The position numbers and the translations under genes were made by a program. From Knoxdaviesia capensis (taxonomy: Eukaryota; Ascomycota; Sordariomycetes; Microascales; Gondwanamycetaceae), in the NCBI GenBank assembly GCA_001510575.1, contig LNGK01000004.1, positions 3,160,667 through 3,224,666 on the forward strand: 64,000 nt of DNA, written 5' to 3'. Positions 1 to 12,537 of the stretch are shown piece after piece (the stretch's first letter is position 1; each line of letters begins with the position of its first letter). The notes under the pieces were generated by a model. The model was not told the origin of the DNA. It ran no database searches and worked only from the letters and a program-made list of their open reading frames with translations.

Positions 1-2237
1 TGGGTGGAACGACAACCCTGCTGGCTCTTTTTTATTCAGTTCCCCCCTGCCTGGTCTGGACCTAAACCGGGGGGGGGGGGCGGACTTTCTACCTCAAGTC
101 TCCGGCCGTTAGATTCCATGCAGTTTGGCGTTGTCGTTGTTCTTCTCTCTCTAACGGAGTCAGTCTTACGATCCCGAGCGCCAGGTGAGGTGAGTTGGGG
201 CTTTGTCGCTTCGATACATACAGTACAAGGCAGGACTACCGCGCTGCTAGCGGGACGGCTCCTCCGTACGCAGGTAACTGCAGCATATCTCCTCCTATGT
301 TGCATGCGGCTTTGATTGTCTGTGGAGTCCCTGGAGAATGTGGATGGGCCGGTGGTTCGTATTGGCAGATGCACAGTTAGATTAGACGGCCTGCGGTGAA
401 AGCTACAACTCAAGACTACGACTCGGTGCCCTCAGCCGCAGAATCTTCATCCGTCAAGTGTCGCTAACCCGGACTACCGTACCAGAGTAACCCCACTGGC
501 AACTCTCACCAATTCCCTAGCCCAGGTTGTCTCATCACCCTAAGGGCCAGTCATTTTGCTTTTTAGTCTCCACACATCTTCCCCATGTCAATATCGACGG
601 AGGGAAAATAGAATCCAAACTTCAAGGTCGGCCTAGGAGTGTCTCCAAGGAACATTCACCATGGTCGACGCCGAGAATCGGGGGTTCCGTCAGGGGGTAC
701 TCTTCCTTTTCTTATGGAGTCCTCTCCGACTTCCCGTAAGTTGAGGAACACGGTCCGCGGGTGTGTGTTGATCGGCGTCGAAAAAAAGAAGAAGAAAAAG
801 CATATGAATATTATCCAAAGTTTCACCTTGGGGATGAGCGGCCAATTGCCCCCAAAATACTCAAGACACCCCAAAAAGCAGGCCTTCCTCTCGGCGACGT
901 TAGCCGAACCGACCGCACTTGAGAGTCGTGGTGTGTCGATCAAATGCTCCGGGTAATGATACATCACCAGCCATTCGATGAACGCAGGCCGATGAAGAGG
1001 CGGCTAAACTTCTGGAACACAGGGAGGTGGCAATACATATCGACGGACTCCGATATCGAACATCTGTGCTTTTTTATTTTTCTTCTCGCCTTCACATCTG
1101 TTCATCTGACCCAATAGTTGCCGATTTTTTATGAAACTGGGCCCCGGGTCTGCACATCTCCCTTTTCTTCGTGCACACACAGATCGTATAACAAGCTGCC
1201 CGATATAGGCCTATAATGCCATCGAGGACGATGCGGCCGCTATACCGGGCCTTTCGGAGGCTACGGGCTGTATTTGTGTGCTTATTTAGGGGGGCATATT
1301 CGCAACCTGGAAAGCTTCAGCTGTTCAGAGCCGCCAATTTCGTTCCAGGTATGAAGATGGATACAGATTCCCCAATGTCCCCCGTACCTCTCGAAACAAC
1401 GAGTGGACCGCGAGAGTGGGAACATCTTGTCCACTCTCTTCTCAAACCTTAACTTACGACATTGGCTTCTTTTTCTCTTCGCCATGTGTTCTTGGTGCGA
1501 AGCTTTTTTGGTTCTTCGCTCTCTGGTAATTTCCCTTTTCCGGTTGGGAGGGGAGGGGCCCCGAACCGGCCCCAGGGTTCGGTGGTCCCTTTCTGTCGGG
1601 AAGCGTGTTTCAATGCTGTTTTTGTTCGCGAAGGAATCGAAGGAGTCCAGAAGAATCGAAGGAAGGCCCTGCTCGCCGAGCCGCGTTGAAAATAAAGAAA
1701 AAGATGGCATGGCATGGCATGGCATCCCGGTGGTTTCGGTATCCCTCACTCACTCACTCACTGCTCGTAACTCGACAGGTGCGGCCGTTTTCTTGAGTCG
1801 GGACATGGAAAGCGTCCAGGGGTGTCGGCCACGGAGGGACGAGGAACTACCGAAGCTCTATCGAGGTGGTGAGTGGTTCCAGCGTCGAACCTGTATCGTA
1901 CAGCACGGTACCGAGAAGGAGAATGTGCGGTTTGCTCTACGGCCCGCCAAAACGTGGGATGCGATAGATGGTAAATGAAGCCATGTTACCTCTGTGCGCC
2001 TTTCTGTTCGTCCCTCCCGGATATGTATGGAGACCCTGTGACTTGCATGCTGCTTCTCTCAAGTCTCGCTCTCCTAGCCCTTACACGCCCAGATACCAAT
2101 GTGAGTGCACGCTTTTGGCTCTTGCTTCCTCTCCATGTTGCAGCGGTCCGCTACCAGACATTCCCCAACCACGGCCTATGGCCTAGCTATGTTCCATGAG
2201 ACTACAAACAGCGCATCCTGTACCACGCATCATGCAT

Positions 2238-2284
2238 GTACTGTTCTGTACTGTACATACAGTACTGTACTTGAGTACAGCACC
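2238..2284. repeat. GTACTG/CAGTAC palindromic tract
   Basis: Overlapping copies of TACTGTAC and its complement GTACAGTA lie here, so the stretch can pair with itself as imperfect hairpins. The same octamer recurs in several other intergenic places (11.45, 26.3, 32.76, 47.71, 54.35 and 60.79 kb). No function is known to me. Confidence 0.6.
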
Positions 2285-3128
2285 TTTCGTGCATGTTCGG
2301 ACGCACCGTATACGCCGTCGGGCACACAGCACAGACGCTATCTCCGCGTTGTGGCCCCCCCAGTCTACGTCTGTTCTCTTCCTCACATGTGTTCAATATC
2401 GCCAGCACACGCGAAGACCATGCGCTGTATGTAATGTAATATATATCGGAAGAAGAAAAGGAAGGAAAGCCCAGAATAATCGCCGGGGCCCCGAGCACCC
2501 AGTCCCAGCCCTCTGTTCTCTCTCTCTCGCTCGTTTGGAGACTAAATGCCGGAATTGCGTGGCCGGGGTCAGAATAAGTGGTGTTTGTCTTGCCCTTGTT
2601 GGATCTCTCAAATGACTGCGTACAGCAAGCATCTACCTCCTCATATTCTTTTGTGGCTGGTGTGTATCAAAATAGACTTCAGCGTGCTCGTGGCTGACAT
2701 ATCCAGATTCCGAACCTTCATCTTACTGTCTCACCCTCTAACACTCAACGAGCCCTCAAGCCCAAGAATATTGGCTCCTGTGTAGCTCGGTGCTAGACAC
2801 CATCATATCGCAAAGGATAACACGGACAGGTAACTCTGCCAACCATCTGTTGATCCAACACGCACCTCGGCACTAGCGAGTTTCTCACCCTCCAAGAAGA
2901 TTGACTAACTCCAACTCAACCGCCAAGCGAGAAGCCGAAATTCGAAATTCGAAAGTCAATAGCCATTCGCAGAGGCCCGTGCCCGGTGGCTTGTCCTCGG
3001 CCACCAGCAGATCTGGTGATAAAATGCCACTTTGGTCGTTGGGCAGACGACAAAACTGAATCATTCTCAGAGTTCACGAGCATCCCGTGTGGTCTAGGGT
3101 GCGATCAGACCGCGTCTGCCCACCCACC

Positions 3129-3210
3129 CACACAAACACACACACACACACACACATACTTACACACACACACTCACTCACTCTATCCCTCTCCCTCTCT
3201 CTCTCTCTCA
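3129..3210. repeat. compound (CA)n-(CT)n microsatellite
   Basis: Two CA runs, around 3129-3157 and 3160-3172, are followed by a CT-rich run to about 3210. This is a simple repeat. The reading frames across it give His-Thr or Ser-Leu repeats and are artefacts. Confidence 0.85.
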
Positions 3211-6200
3211 GCAGTCAATTCACCGTGATGGCTTCTATTGGCGATGCGGCCGTGCGTACCACCGTGAGTCTTCTGCACTGTGATAGGGCCGCCGTGGCTG
3301 CGTGTTGCTGAGGAGGTGGGAAGAACAGGCGAGGATGAAATACTTAGCCGGTCCTGGACAGCTAGCTGTTGGAAGTGCTTTGTTCGCGCGGTGATATCCT
3401 ACTAGTTCCCATTGACGGTGAAATGACGCTGCATGGGCCCGCCTAAGCCGCTTGACTTGAATGAAGCTGTTGGATGATAGCCACAGGTCGAGTTACGACG
3501 AGGAATCCACGAACGGCGCATACAAACGGCAGAAAGAGAGCGATGGATGGGAGGAACAAGAGACCTTACCCAAAACACCATCCATCTCTCCATCCCGCAT
3601 ACCACCGCTCTAGCATTCCGGACATCAAACCATCCCGCGTCTTCGGCTCTTTAACTTCACCCTCAAGAAGCAGTCCATGCCTTTCCGTGTCCCCCCTTCC
3701 AAAAGATGTGGTCGTCCTTTCTCGCCTCCCAATCAAACAGTGTTAAATGAAAGCTGAAGCCCAGTTCAACAGAAGAGCTGAGAGCGGCCATCACGAAAGG
3801 AAAAAAAAAACGCACACATGCATGAACCCTGGTCTCCAGCTGGAAGGTCTTTTGAGAAGAAATATTGACGCCTGTGCTTTTTTTCCTTCCCACTATACTC
3901 TTTTTTCTTTTTCAGCTATTCCCAAAACGAAAAGCCTTGGGTGTGTCTTGCCCTGGTCCAGAAATGATCGGCGCTGTGGAGTAAGTACCTTTTCCCTCTT
4001 TAATGTGCGCCACCGAGAGACAGAAAAAACGAGGTTTGTATTGATTGATTGATCGCTCATATTCGAGATTTGGTTTTTCTTTGGGCTAGTGGGCTCTCTG
4101 GGCACGGACAAGCCACAGATCAAGCCCAGAGGGCTCAAGCAGTCGTGGGTAGGCTGCATCGCGGAGACAGAGTGTCTGGCTGTCGGGTGTGCCTGTCGGA
4201 TCGGGGATGGGTGTTCTTCCCATTTCGGTATGAAGATGCGTGGACGCCGCGCGCCGCCGGACCGCCGGGAGCGACAGCGGATGGCGAGCACGGCAGTGCA
4301 AGTCTCTTCGTTCATTCTCTCTCTCTCTCTCCGTCTCCGATACAGCGTGTTCACACAGTCGTGGTATCCCCGGCGCAGGATGTGACCTCTTCGATTGTGT
4401 CAGGTGTCAGACCAGGCTCGGTCCCGCAGTCCCAGGCCTCCTCCGATTATGACGTTTTATCAAGGTCGGGGAAGCGGAAGACAGCAAGTCAACTGTCAGG
4501 GAGACCTCTCTCTCTCCCCAAGTTCCAAAACCACTGGAACCCAGGGTAAATGCCATCATTCTCTTTTGTTTCTCATCCACTGTTGATCGTCCGTTTCATA
4601 TAAGCCCAGCACCACCCCCGGACACCCGGCTAGGCAAAACAAAAATAAAGATGAGATATCACTGCCGATCTCTCTGAGTTTCCGTTTGAGTGCTACTTTT
4701 CCTGCTCTTCTGCTGCCAGCCTGGTGCAGTTCCCTGTCCCTCTCACATATCACCGAGCCTGTCTTGCTGGGTGTCTGGTTCAACATGGGACAGATATGAC
4801 ATCAAGCTTGAAATGGACATGGCACTTAATGGCATCCATGCTGATAAGATTGAGCTCGCCGGAGTTTTCGTCGTTCCCCTGAACCAGCTCCGACTGGCTG
4901 AACAACTGAGCCGCACCGGGGGGGGATGTGGACGAACAGCCACACATAAAGAGGCATCTCCTCACATATCTCTGGGAGAGCTACATGTAACACAACACGT
5001 CATGTTGGGCTCTTTTTAGGGCATTCCTTCGCCGGGAAATGTGTCGCTAACTCCGCAGGTTGGAATGGAATAGGCGATCCGACCTTCTTCTGGACACGGC
5101 ACCAGACCCCCCCTTCGGCCATCCAGCCGGTGTGTGCTGTTGCACCTGGACTCGCAGCTCGGGGCTGCGCACGAGACGGGAAAGCCCGACTGTGACTGGA
5201 CTGGGAACGCGTGGGTGGACATCTGGGAGGTCGTCACTCGTTGCGAGTGGCCGATTGTGACTGGTCGGCAGAGCCATGCAACCCACCGGTCGTGGAATGC
5301 GTCTTGCAGAGCAAACATATCCTTTTCCCACCGGGCCTCACCCACCAGGCTCACACAGCATCCAGACCCGTGTGTGTGTCCCACAAAAGGAACCCTCTCC
5401 CATTCCTGCCCGGCCACCACCGAAACTCCGGCGTAGCGGTCAGCTTGTGTGATGTGACAGAGAGGGGAGGCTTGTTTTTTGTGGTCTTCTTCCCTGCATC
5501 TCCAGCGCCACCTCAAACCTGCCTGTACGTAGAGTTGCACAGCAGCAACAGAGTAAGAACGCACGCAGTAAAACGGCGAGGAGGTAAGAGTCAAACGGGC
5601 TGGGCGAAATAGCACATCCGGCGCCCGGAACTGCAGGCAGAGCTTTCATGCCCGGGCCATAAGAGCTGTTTGCATGCGCGTTGGGCCGTCGAATTCTCGG
5701 TTGGGCCAGGTGGCTCTGGCGGTGAGAATCCTGCACGGCGGAAAGCTGCTCTAGCTTCCTGTGTGTGTTGGCTTTTTGTTGGCTAGTCACTTCTGTGCGG
5801 ACATGCTCACAGACGTCTGTCACATATGATCGGAAAGACACCAACGGCGCGTATATGCAAGAGATGAGTGTCCTGACGTCAGACTCCGACGATGCATGCG
5901 CGTGCTCCCTCTCCATCCCTGTAAGCGTGGTATATCAGCTTGTAATTGCTGTTAATCTTCTAGTTCTGGTCCAGTCTCATTCCAACATGTTCCCGTTTGC
6001 TCCAGTGTCCAGTAGACTGCCCATCCAGCTCCCTCCCGGACTGGTGTAACCTGTGGCGACGAGGAGCCGCCACCGTCTGTCCAGCTCCCCCAGCCTTCTC
6101 GCGGGGGGCGGCGGACTCATCCGATCGGCCGCCTGGGGCGTGGATGCTGGAGACGCCATCCGTGGAGACATGGGACCACGGTTTAATATAAATGGCGATT

Positions 6201-6453
6201 GCTTCATTCTCTAGTCGGGCTGGTGGCGCTGTTGTGTGACGGTGGTGTTGGCCGGTTTGATACAAGACACGGTCACTTGCAGTTATGGTGGAGATTGAGG
6301 TGTAGGGAAAGGACTAAACCATCTGGTACTTCCCAGGAAGATACCTGGCTGCTTGAATATTAACAAGTTAGATTCTTGACTGAGTACGTGCTGGTAGAAT
6401 CACCTCAAAACCATGCCAGCTCGGCCTTTGACTGTGAATCACCATTAAACCCC

Positions 6454-6471
6454 AACCCTAATCATAGGGTT
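6454..6471. promoter_or_regulatory. inverted telobox pair upstream of TyrRS gene
   Basis: AACCCTA (6454-6460) and TAGGGTT (6465-6471) form a perfect 7-bp inverted repeat around a 4-bp spacer, and further TAGGG follows at 6474. It lies about 360 bp upstream of the TyrRS start codon. In yeasts and plants, telobox motifs bind Myb/telobox factors (Tbf1/Teb1 type) at translation and ribosome-biogenesis genes. A regulatory role here is inferred from sequence and position only. Confidence 0.4.
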
Positions 6472-6829
6472 GATAGGGTCAGAAGCCCACCCCCCAGCTG
6501 GCGCCAGCTGGCAGCCAATTCATTTTTCTTATCCCCCGCCCCCGCCAAAATGCCCCTCGCCAAAAAAATCAAAAAATAACAAAGGAGAACGCCAAATTTC
6601 CCACATTGAAGGGGTATGAGTCAAACCCAGGAACGGGACAAGAAGCACCGACGATCTGCGATTTCACCATCTGTTCTTTTTCCGTGCCATACTAGACGGA
6701 CAATCTTTCGGTTTTGCGTTGTGATTGACTCCGATCACCAAGAAAACTGCCATCTTCGGCCCTCAATTCTCGAGCCTCCTCTGCGACTACACTTTGCGAT
6801 CGACAGTCACGCATAACACTGCGACAACA

Positions 6830-8356
6830 ATGGCTTCCATGACCCCGACCGAGCGGTTCACGCTCATAAGCGAGAACCTCCAGGAGGTGCTCAACCCTGA
6901 GATCATCGAGGGCATTCTGGCGGAGGGAAAGAATCCCAAGATCTACTGGGGTTAGTCAGGGGGTAACAGGCGAGGACGGATCTACGAGTTGAGTACTGAC
7001 GGGAACTGGCACATCACAGGTACCGCGACCACCGGCCGGCCGCACTGCGGCTACTTCGTGCCGGCGATCAAGATCGCGCAGTTCCTGGCCGCGGGGTGCG
7101 ACGTGACGGTGCTGCTGGCGGACATCCACGGGTTCCTCGACAACCTGAAGGCGCCGATCGAGCTGGTGGAGTACCGCGTGGAGTTCTACCGCGAGGCCAT
7201 CTCGGCGATCCTCAAGTCGGTCGGCGTGCCGACCGAGAAGCTGCGGTTCGTGCTGGGCTCGTCGTACCAGAAGAGCTCGGACTACGTCATGGACGTGTAC
7301 CGCATGTGCGCCGTCACCAGCGAGCACGAGGCCAAGAAGGCCGGCGCCGAGGTCGTCAAGCAGACCGACAACGCCCCGCTCAGCGGCCTGCTCTACTCGG
7401 TGCTGCAGGTGCTGGACGAGCAGTACCTCGACGTCGATGTGCAGTTTGGCGGTGTTGACCAGCGGAAGCTGTTCATCGCGGCGAAGGAGTGGCTGCCCAA
7501 GCTGGGATACAGACAGGTGAGCTGGACGGATGCTGCTCGTTCTCTTCTTTTCATCCAGCGACGTCGTATCGCTGTACAACACACCCGAACTGACACGAAC
7601 TAACTCGATATATATCTGTAGCGCGCACATCTGATGAACCCCATGGTTCCCGGCCTGCACGGCGGAAAGATGAGCTCGAGTGACGAAGGTATGGCCCTCC
7701 CCCCCCGAGTTTCCCACATCCCGCCCCGGTTAGCTAACCACAGCCCGCAACTACAGACAGCAAGATCGACCTGCTCGACGCGCCCGACGTGGTGACAAGA
7801 AAGATCCGCAAGGCCGAGTGCGCTCCCCGCGAGATCGAGGGCAACGGAGTCCTTGCATTCACCGAGTTCGTGCTCCTCCCGGCGGCGCGACTAAACGGCA
7901 CGGGCGAATTCAAGGTTGAGCGGGAACGAGACGGGCTCGAGACTCTGGTCTACACCGACATCAAGAAGATGCATGAGGACTACCAATCGGAAGTGGTGCG
8001 TAATTTCCCCCTTTTTTTTCTAAGCTCCATTTTTTTGGCAATTTGCTTGCTTTACAGGTTCCCTGGCTGCTAACTCCTCTTATCTCGTATTGTTCTTCCC
8101 ACAGCTCACGCCGCAGCTGCTTAAACCCGCGGTGGCGAAAGCCCTGGTCGAGCTCCTGGCGCCGATCCAGGCGGCCTACCAGACGTCGAAAGAGTGGCAG
8201 GACATCACGCCCAAGGCCTACCCGTCGACGCAGAAGAAGAAGGAGAAGAAGGTCAAGGACAAGGGCAGCCGCTATCCCAGCGGAGCCAAGGAGGCCGAGG
8301 CTCCTGCTGCGTCCGTGCCGGCGCCGGCAGCAGAAACCACCTTGCCTCTCCGCTAA
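6830..8356 (+). CDS. TYS1: tyrosyl-tRNA synthetase, cytoplasmic
   Basis: It charges tRNA-Tyr with tyrosine in the cytosol. Five exons join at 6830-6950, 7020-7516, 7622-7688, 7757-7995 and 8105-8356, all with GT-AG introns (about 68-109 nt), giving 391 aa, the usual length of fungal TyrRS. Class I signatures are visible. The HIGH equivalent is PHCGY (residues 48-52) inside GTATTGRPHCGYF. The second signature is KMSSS (222-226), followed by DEDSKIDLLD, as in eukaryotic and archaeal TyrRS. The C-terminus is a Lys-rich then Ala/Pro-rich tail. The start was chosen because MASMTPTERF leads straight into the conserved N-terminal helix; a second ATG lies three codons later. An inverted telobox pair lies about 360 bp upstream. 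The HIGH variant is HCGY, where HVGY is more usual. Identification is very secure; exon 4/5 borders are supported by reading-frame continuity. Confidence 0.95.
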
Positions 8357-10024
8357 GGGAGTGTCGTTCGGGGGGGCTTTTTCCGTTCCGGCTGGCATCT
8401 TTTTGACTCTTTTTTTTTCTTGTCGGTGGCGGTGCTGGGTGGTGGAGGTGGCGGGGCAGGCAAAAAAGGACTATTTAGAAGCGGGTTTGCGGGGAGTGTT
8501 AGGGCCCCGAGCTGCGGGCTGTTAACTCGCTTAGGTGTCTTAGAACATACACTTGTGGCTTTCTTTTTGTGCTAGACTGGCACTGTATCGGTCTACCGCG
8601 TTTCTATTTAGTGTGTTGCATATCATAACAGCTACTACGTCTTGCGTTTTCTTATAACGACCAGGAAGTGATGCTTCTCCGCGGGCGCGTGTTGTTGGTG
8701 GTTGCCGACGCGAATAAGTGACTGGGACAACAAGCCCTCTTCAAAAGAACCCCGACGGAGCCGTACAAGGCGCGCGCGTCGAGAATCCAGGGACACACAC
8801 CCACACCCTTTTTGTCTCTTTTCGTCTTTCCACAGGGCTACAACACCGCAGTCATGCATGGTGCAAAAGCTGAAAACCAGGTGTTGGGGCGGAAGACTAG
8901 CACCAAACTCTGGTTGCGCGCCGGCTCGAGCACCTGGAATGTCATGACAACTGAGCCTTTTGGACCTAAATAGCTGAAAAAAGAAGGGTCTGGTCCGCAC
9001 CACTTGGCGGATTTTCCTTGATTGGTGTGCATCGAGGGGAAACTAGAGATGGAGGAGAAGTGTGTGCTTTCGGTGTTGTTGTTTTTTTATATCTTGATGC
9101 TGGATGTGAATGTGGAAGGGCATGGGAAAAACCCCCAATCACCGGAGTCCAGAGAGTGTCTGGGAAGAGCAGGACAACCTCACACGTCACTGAAAAGGCT
9201 CCGGGGGAGCCGATGTTCCGGTAGGGCCAGAACGGGGTACGGACGGTGCCTGGGCGGGGGAAGCTGCCGCGGCAAGCACGGATGAATGACGGACGAAAGT
9301 AACTCCGTGTACAAGCGAAGGAAGCGGCGGGAATGAGGCAGCAAGAGGCGAAAGAAACACTACAACGTAAGAACCAAAGAAAGTTTGCAAGAAAATAGCC
9401 TTAGACTCCGCTAGTCTTACGCGCCGGGCCAGCCGGAGCCTATGGCCGAACCATCATGCTAAGCATCAAGACTAGGGTGGTCAGAAGTACCGTCCGCGGA
9501 CCACGGCCGGAATAGTGCCGGGAGGAGAAAAAAGACAGGATCTGTTGCGTCCGTGTGTGTGGCAGAGACAGAGGATGCAAAAGAGAGAGACCGGTCAGGT
9601 TCGCCAAGTCACACTCCAACCAGGCATTACGCAGGGGACTGGATCGATAGAGACACAGAGAGACTGAATTGGTCTGCGGCCGGCACGGAGGAGAAGGTCC
9701 TGAGAGGGTGAGAGGACGACGAGCGGGACAGGGAAGTATCGTCGTGCAGTAGTGCAGCAGTCGATCCCCCGAGCTGCGAGCACGCATGGCCGGACGCCCG
9801 GCTGTTGATACGCCAGCAAACGACATGAACAGACATATGCAGTGAGACCGATAAAGTGCGCGGAAGCGACGCAGTGAGACGGCTCTCCAAAACTCACAGA
9901 GACTGGGTGGGTGAGTCTGGGCCGGAACGGGCTCTGTGGAAGGTGTTCCGGGAGACACTGCTCTCGCTCAGCTTTGCGAGGCATCACCGTCAGGATCGAG
10001 CCGGCGACCACAACATGTTTGCGT

Positions 10025-10061
10025 ATGTGTGTATGTGTGTATGTGTGTGGGTGTGTGTGGG
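10025..10061. repeat. (TG)n-rich microsatellite
   Basis: Alternating TATGTG and TGTG units run for about 37 bp. This is a simple repeat with no coding meaning. Confidence 0.8.
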
Positions 10062-11859
10062 TGATACAACTGGATCGCGGAATTGCGTCCGGCTGGTCGG
10101 CGACTGCAATCTGTGAGACTGACACACGTGCCCACGGGTATCTGGGATCCGATGGACCGGCAAACTCGACGGGTTACTGAGAGCCAGACACACAGCACGG
10201 AACACGATCCGCCCGGCGGTTGGGAGCCATCCGGGAACCGCGTGAAGCGGACAACTTGAGGATTCTTTTTCCATTTCTCTTCCATGTCCTTCGTCGCTGG
10301 CAGTCGTCCGGATCCCGTACACAGTAGTTGGTGAGACCGAGGAGATGTTAGGGTTACTTCGGGTTACTGGCCACCGCCGTCCCCAACGAACTCGACCATC
10401 CCCAGACATTCCATCTGTCACTGACGCAGACAACCAAAAAAAAAAAACCTAACCCCCCCTTGGCTTGTTGCGGGAGAAGGGAGAACGGACGAAGAAATTG
10501 CAGTGTGAAAACAGGTTTTTTTTCTTTTTTAATTAAAACATACAAAATGCCGGATGCACCGGAAGCATGCAGCAAAAACCCGCTGGGAAAAGCATGTCAG
10601 ATTTCACCGACACACAAACAACCAGGGAGGATGAGACAACAAAAACAAGCAAAAGCAAACAGCAGCCAAGCCCTTCTGCATGTAAACGAGCAGTGGGGGG
10701 ATTGCCTCCCTTTCTAACCTCCGTTGCGGCATATACACGGTACCTAATCCGCAAGCACCAAAAAATGCAAATACTTGACCTACGAAGTAGTGTGTAGTAG
10801 AGAGAACAGAGTGGACGATAAAGAGCTTGGCAAAGGGGAAAATAATGCAAAAAGGACACGCATAAACCAGCAAGTTGCAGTGCGCGAGAAGGAAAAAAGG
10901 ACCATGAGCTCTTCTCAAGAGGAAATAAAAAAAGTGGTTCTACGTCATCTTATGCAACGGGTCCCGCTCGACGTCTAGGCCTTTGAGCTTTTTGGTCTTC
11001 TCAATTTCTCCTCCCTGTTGCATCACTAACTTAATTTGGGGGGGGCGTTTCCCCCTCTCCACTATTGGAGCGGGTTTAAAATTGGGCCCGTGTGGGCAAA
11101 CGAGTGAGTGAGGGCGTCGGGGTTTTGTATGATGCGAGTGTCCGTGGATCGGGGTTTTCGGGGAGTCGAGAACAAGAGCGAGGGTTTACATATGTATTCT
11201 TTATTATTTTTATATTATTTTATTTTTATCTCTTAGGGTTTTGGCCGCCGAGACGGAGTCCGGAGTACGTGGACACGCTCAATGTGCGTTGCTCGTTTAT
11301 CGACCAGCCCGGCGAGAGGCACCAGGAGTCGGTCACAGGCCGGCATCTCGTCGCCGGCTGGGTGTCCTGGATTCCCCATGCTTAAAGCTGGACACAGAGA
11401 GAAGCGAGACGAACGGGGCAACGAGGACGAAGAGAACGAACGAGGCTGTACAGTACAGATCGCAGGCCCGGCTGGCTCGTATGGTGAAGAGAGATTCCCC
11501 GTCCCGAGACCTGGTAGACGCTTTTTGCGTACGGGACTATCTTGAACCCGGCGCTATGCTGTTTGCGGCTCAGCCCCGATGGTGTCGCGGGCGGCACGCA
11601 CATTTCGAAGGGCCAGGCACGTGTGGAACCGCGAAGAATCTCAAATGCTTCCCAAGCTGCCAAGTTTCAGCGGCCCTGGCAGAGACAGAATGAATTAAAA
11701 TAAATAAATAAATAAAAACGATGTCCTGCGCTGCTCTGTCTCCCTGGCGGCTCTCCGGGGCCTCGGCTGGATACGAATGGCCCGATGTACCGTTTATATG
11801 TGGAGCCCACAGAACAGATACTTTGGAGCCTTAACTTACACGCACCCTGTTTCTAGACC

Positions 11860-11880
11860 AAAAAAAAAAAAAAAAAAAAA
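11860..11880 (+). repeat. poly-A run (21 A)
   Basis: A run of 21 A residues lies in the gene-free stretch upstream of the ABC transporter gene. It could be a chance homopolymer or the tail of a decayed retroposed element. No flanking duplication was recognised. Confidence 0.6.
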
Positions 11881-12537
11881 CCGCCTCCCCAAGTCCGGCC
11901 GCGTTCAGAGTCTGGAACAGGAAACGAGCGAGGTGGCACCCCTTGTTGACTTGCAGCTCTTTGGCCCCGTTCCAAGTGGCCGCTAGCCCGGGTGCTGCGT
12001 GTAAGTGAAGGAGCCTCCATATGTAGATCTTTACTAGCAGGTCTATGGACGAGTGACTTGGAGCTGGTTGTTCTTTTTAAATCCAGCCCGGTTCCTCTCC
12101 TGGCTTCGTTCTCTTCTCCTTCTTCTCCCCCTTCCTCTCCCTCCTCATCCTTCCTCATCCTAATCTTCATCCATTGATGCCGTGAGTCGTTCCGAGACGG
12201 TCTCGCACAGAACAGCTTCGTGGTTGATCTGTTGCCCCTTGATCCCCGCCTGAGGTGTTTTCATTCTCTCATTCATTCTGTTCATCCCACCTGTCTGCGT
12301 TACTTCTCTGGTTTGTGAGTGGCCTTCTGTCCCAGAATCGTGCCCCTCCTCTCGTGTTAATCCAGCAGTGACACGCCGGAAGCCGACCATTCTCGTGGTT
12401 TCTCGTTACTCACTCTTAAATCCTGCAGAAAAGCCACATTGGATCGAACCGCAAAAGAAGGGTTCACCCCTTTCTCTCCCCTCCCCCCCCCTTTCTGGCT
12501 TCTTGCCTGACACCACTCAAACAAAGCCTCCCGGAAA

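Larger units (their letters stand above)
1..6829. other. gene-free region upstream of TyrRS gene
   Basis: I see no convincing gene on either strand here. The open frames (the longest about 200 codons) have low-complexity or random-looking translations and resemble no protein family I know. The stretch contains a 12-base G run near 69, a TGGCA tandem repeat near 1704-1726, an ACTC repeat near 1745-1762, a GTAC-rich palindrome near 2238-2284, a CA/CT microsatellite at 3129-3210, and a perfect TGACGTCA (CRE-type) site at 5874-5881. Unrecognised non-coding RNA or a multi-exon gene with tiny exons cannot be excluded. Confidence 0.6.
8357..12537. other. intergenic region between TyrRS and ABC transporter genes
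   Basis: This 4.2-kb stretch shows no recognisable gene. It carries a TG-rich microsatellite (10025-10061), a TTAGGGTTA motif near 10348, TAGGGTT near 11234, a TACAGTAC motif near 11455, a 21-base A run (11860-11880) and T/C-rich DNA at 12080-12170. CT-rich DNA typical of fungal promoters lies just before the ABC transporter start (12470-12500). Frames of up to about 176 codons occur, but none resembles a protein family. Confidence 0.6.

Noticed and set aside
69..80. 12-base G run as a quadruplex candidate
   Set aside because: A single uninterrupted run with no neighbouring G tracts in proper spacing.
12441..12451. GGATCGAACC string resembling a reversed tRNA B-box
   Set aside because: No matching A-box, acceptor stem or T-arm could be folded around it.
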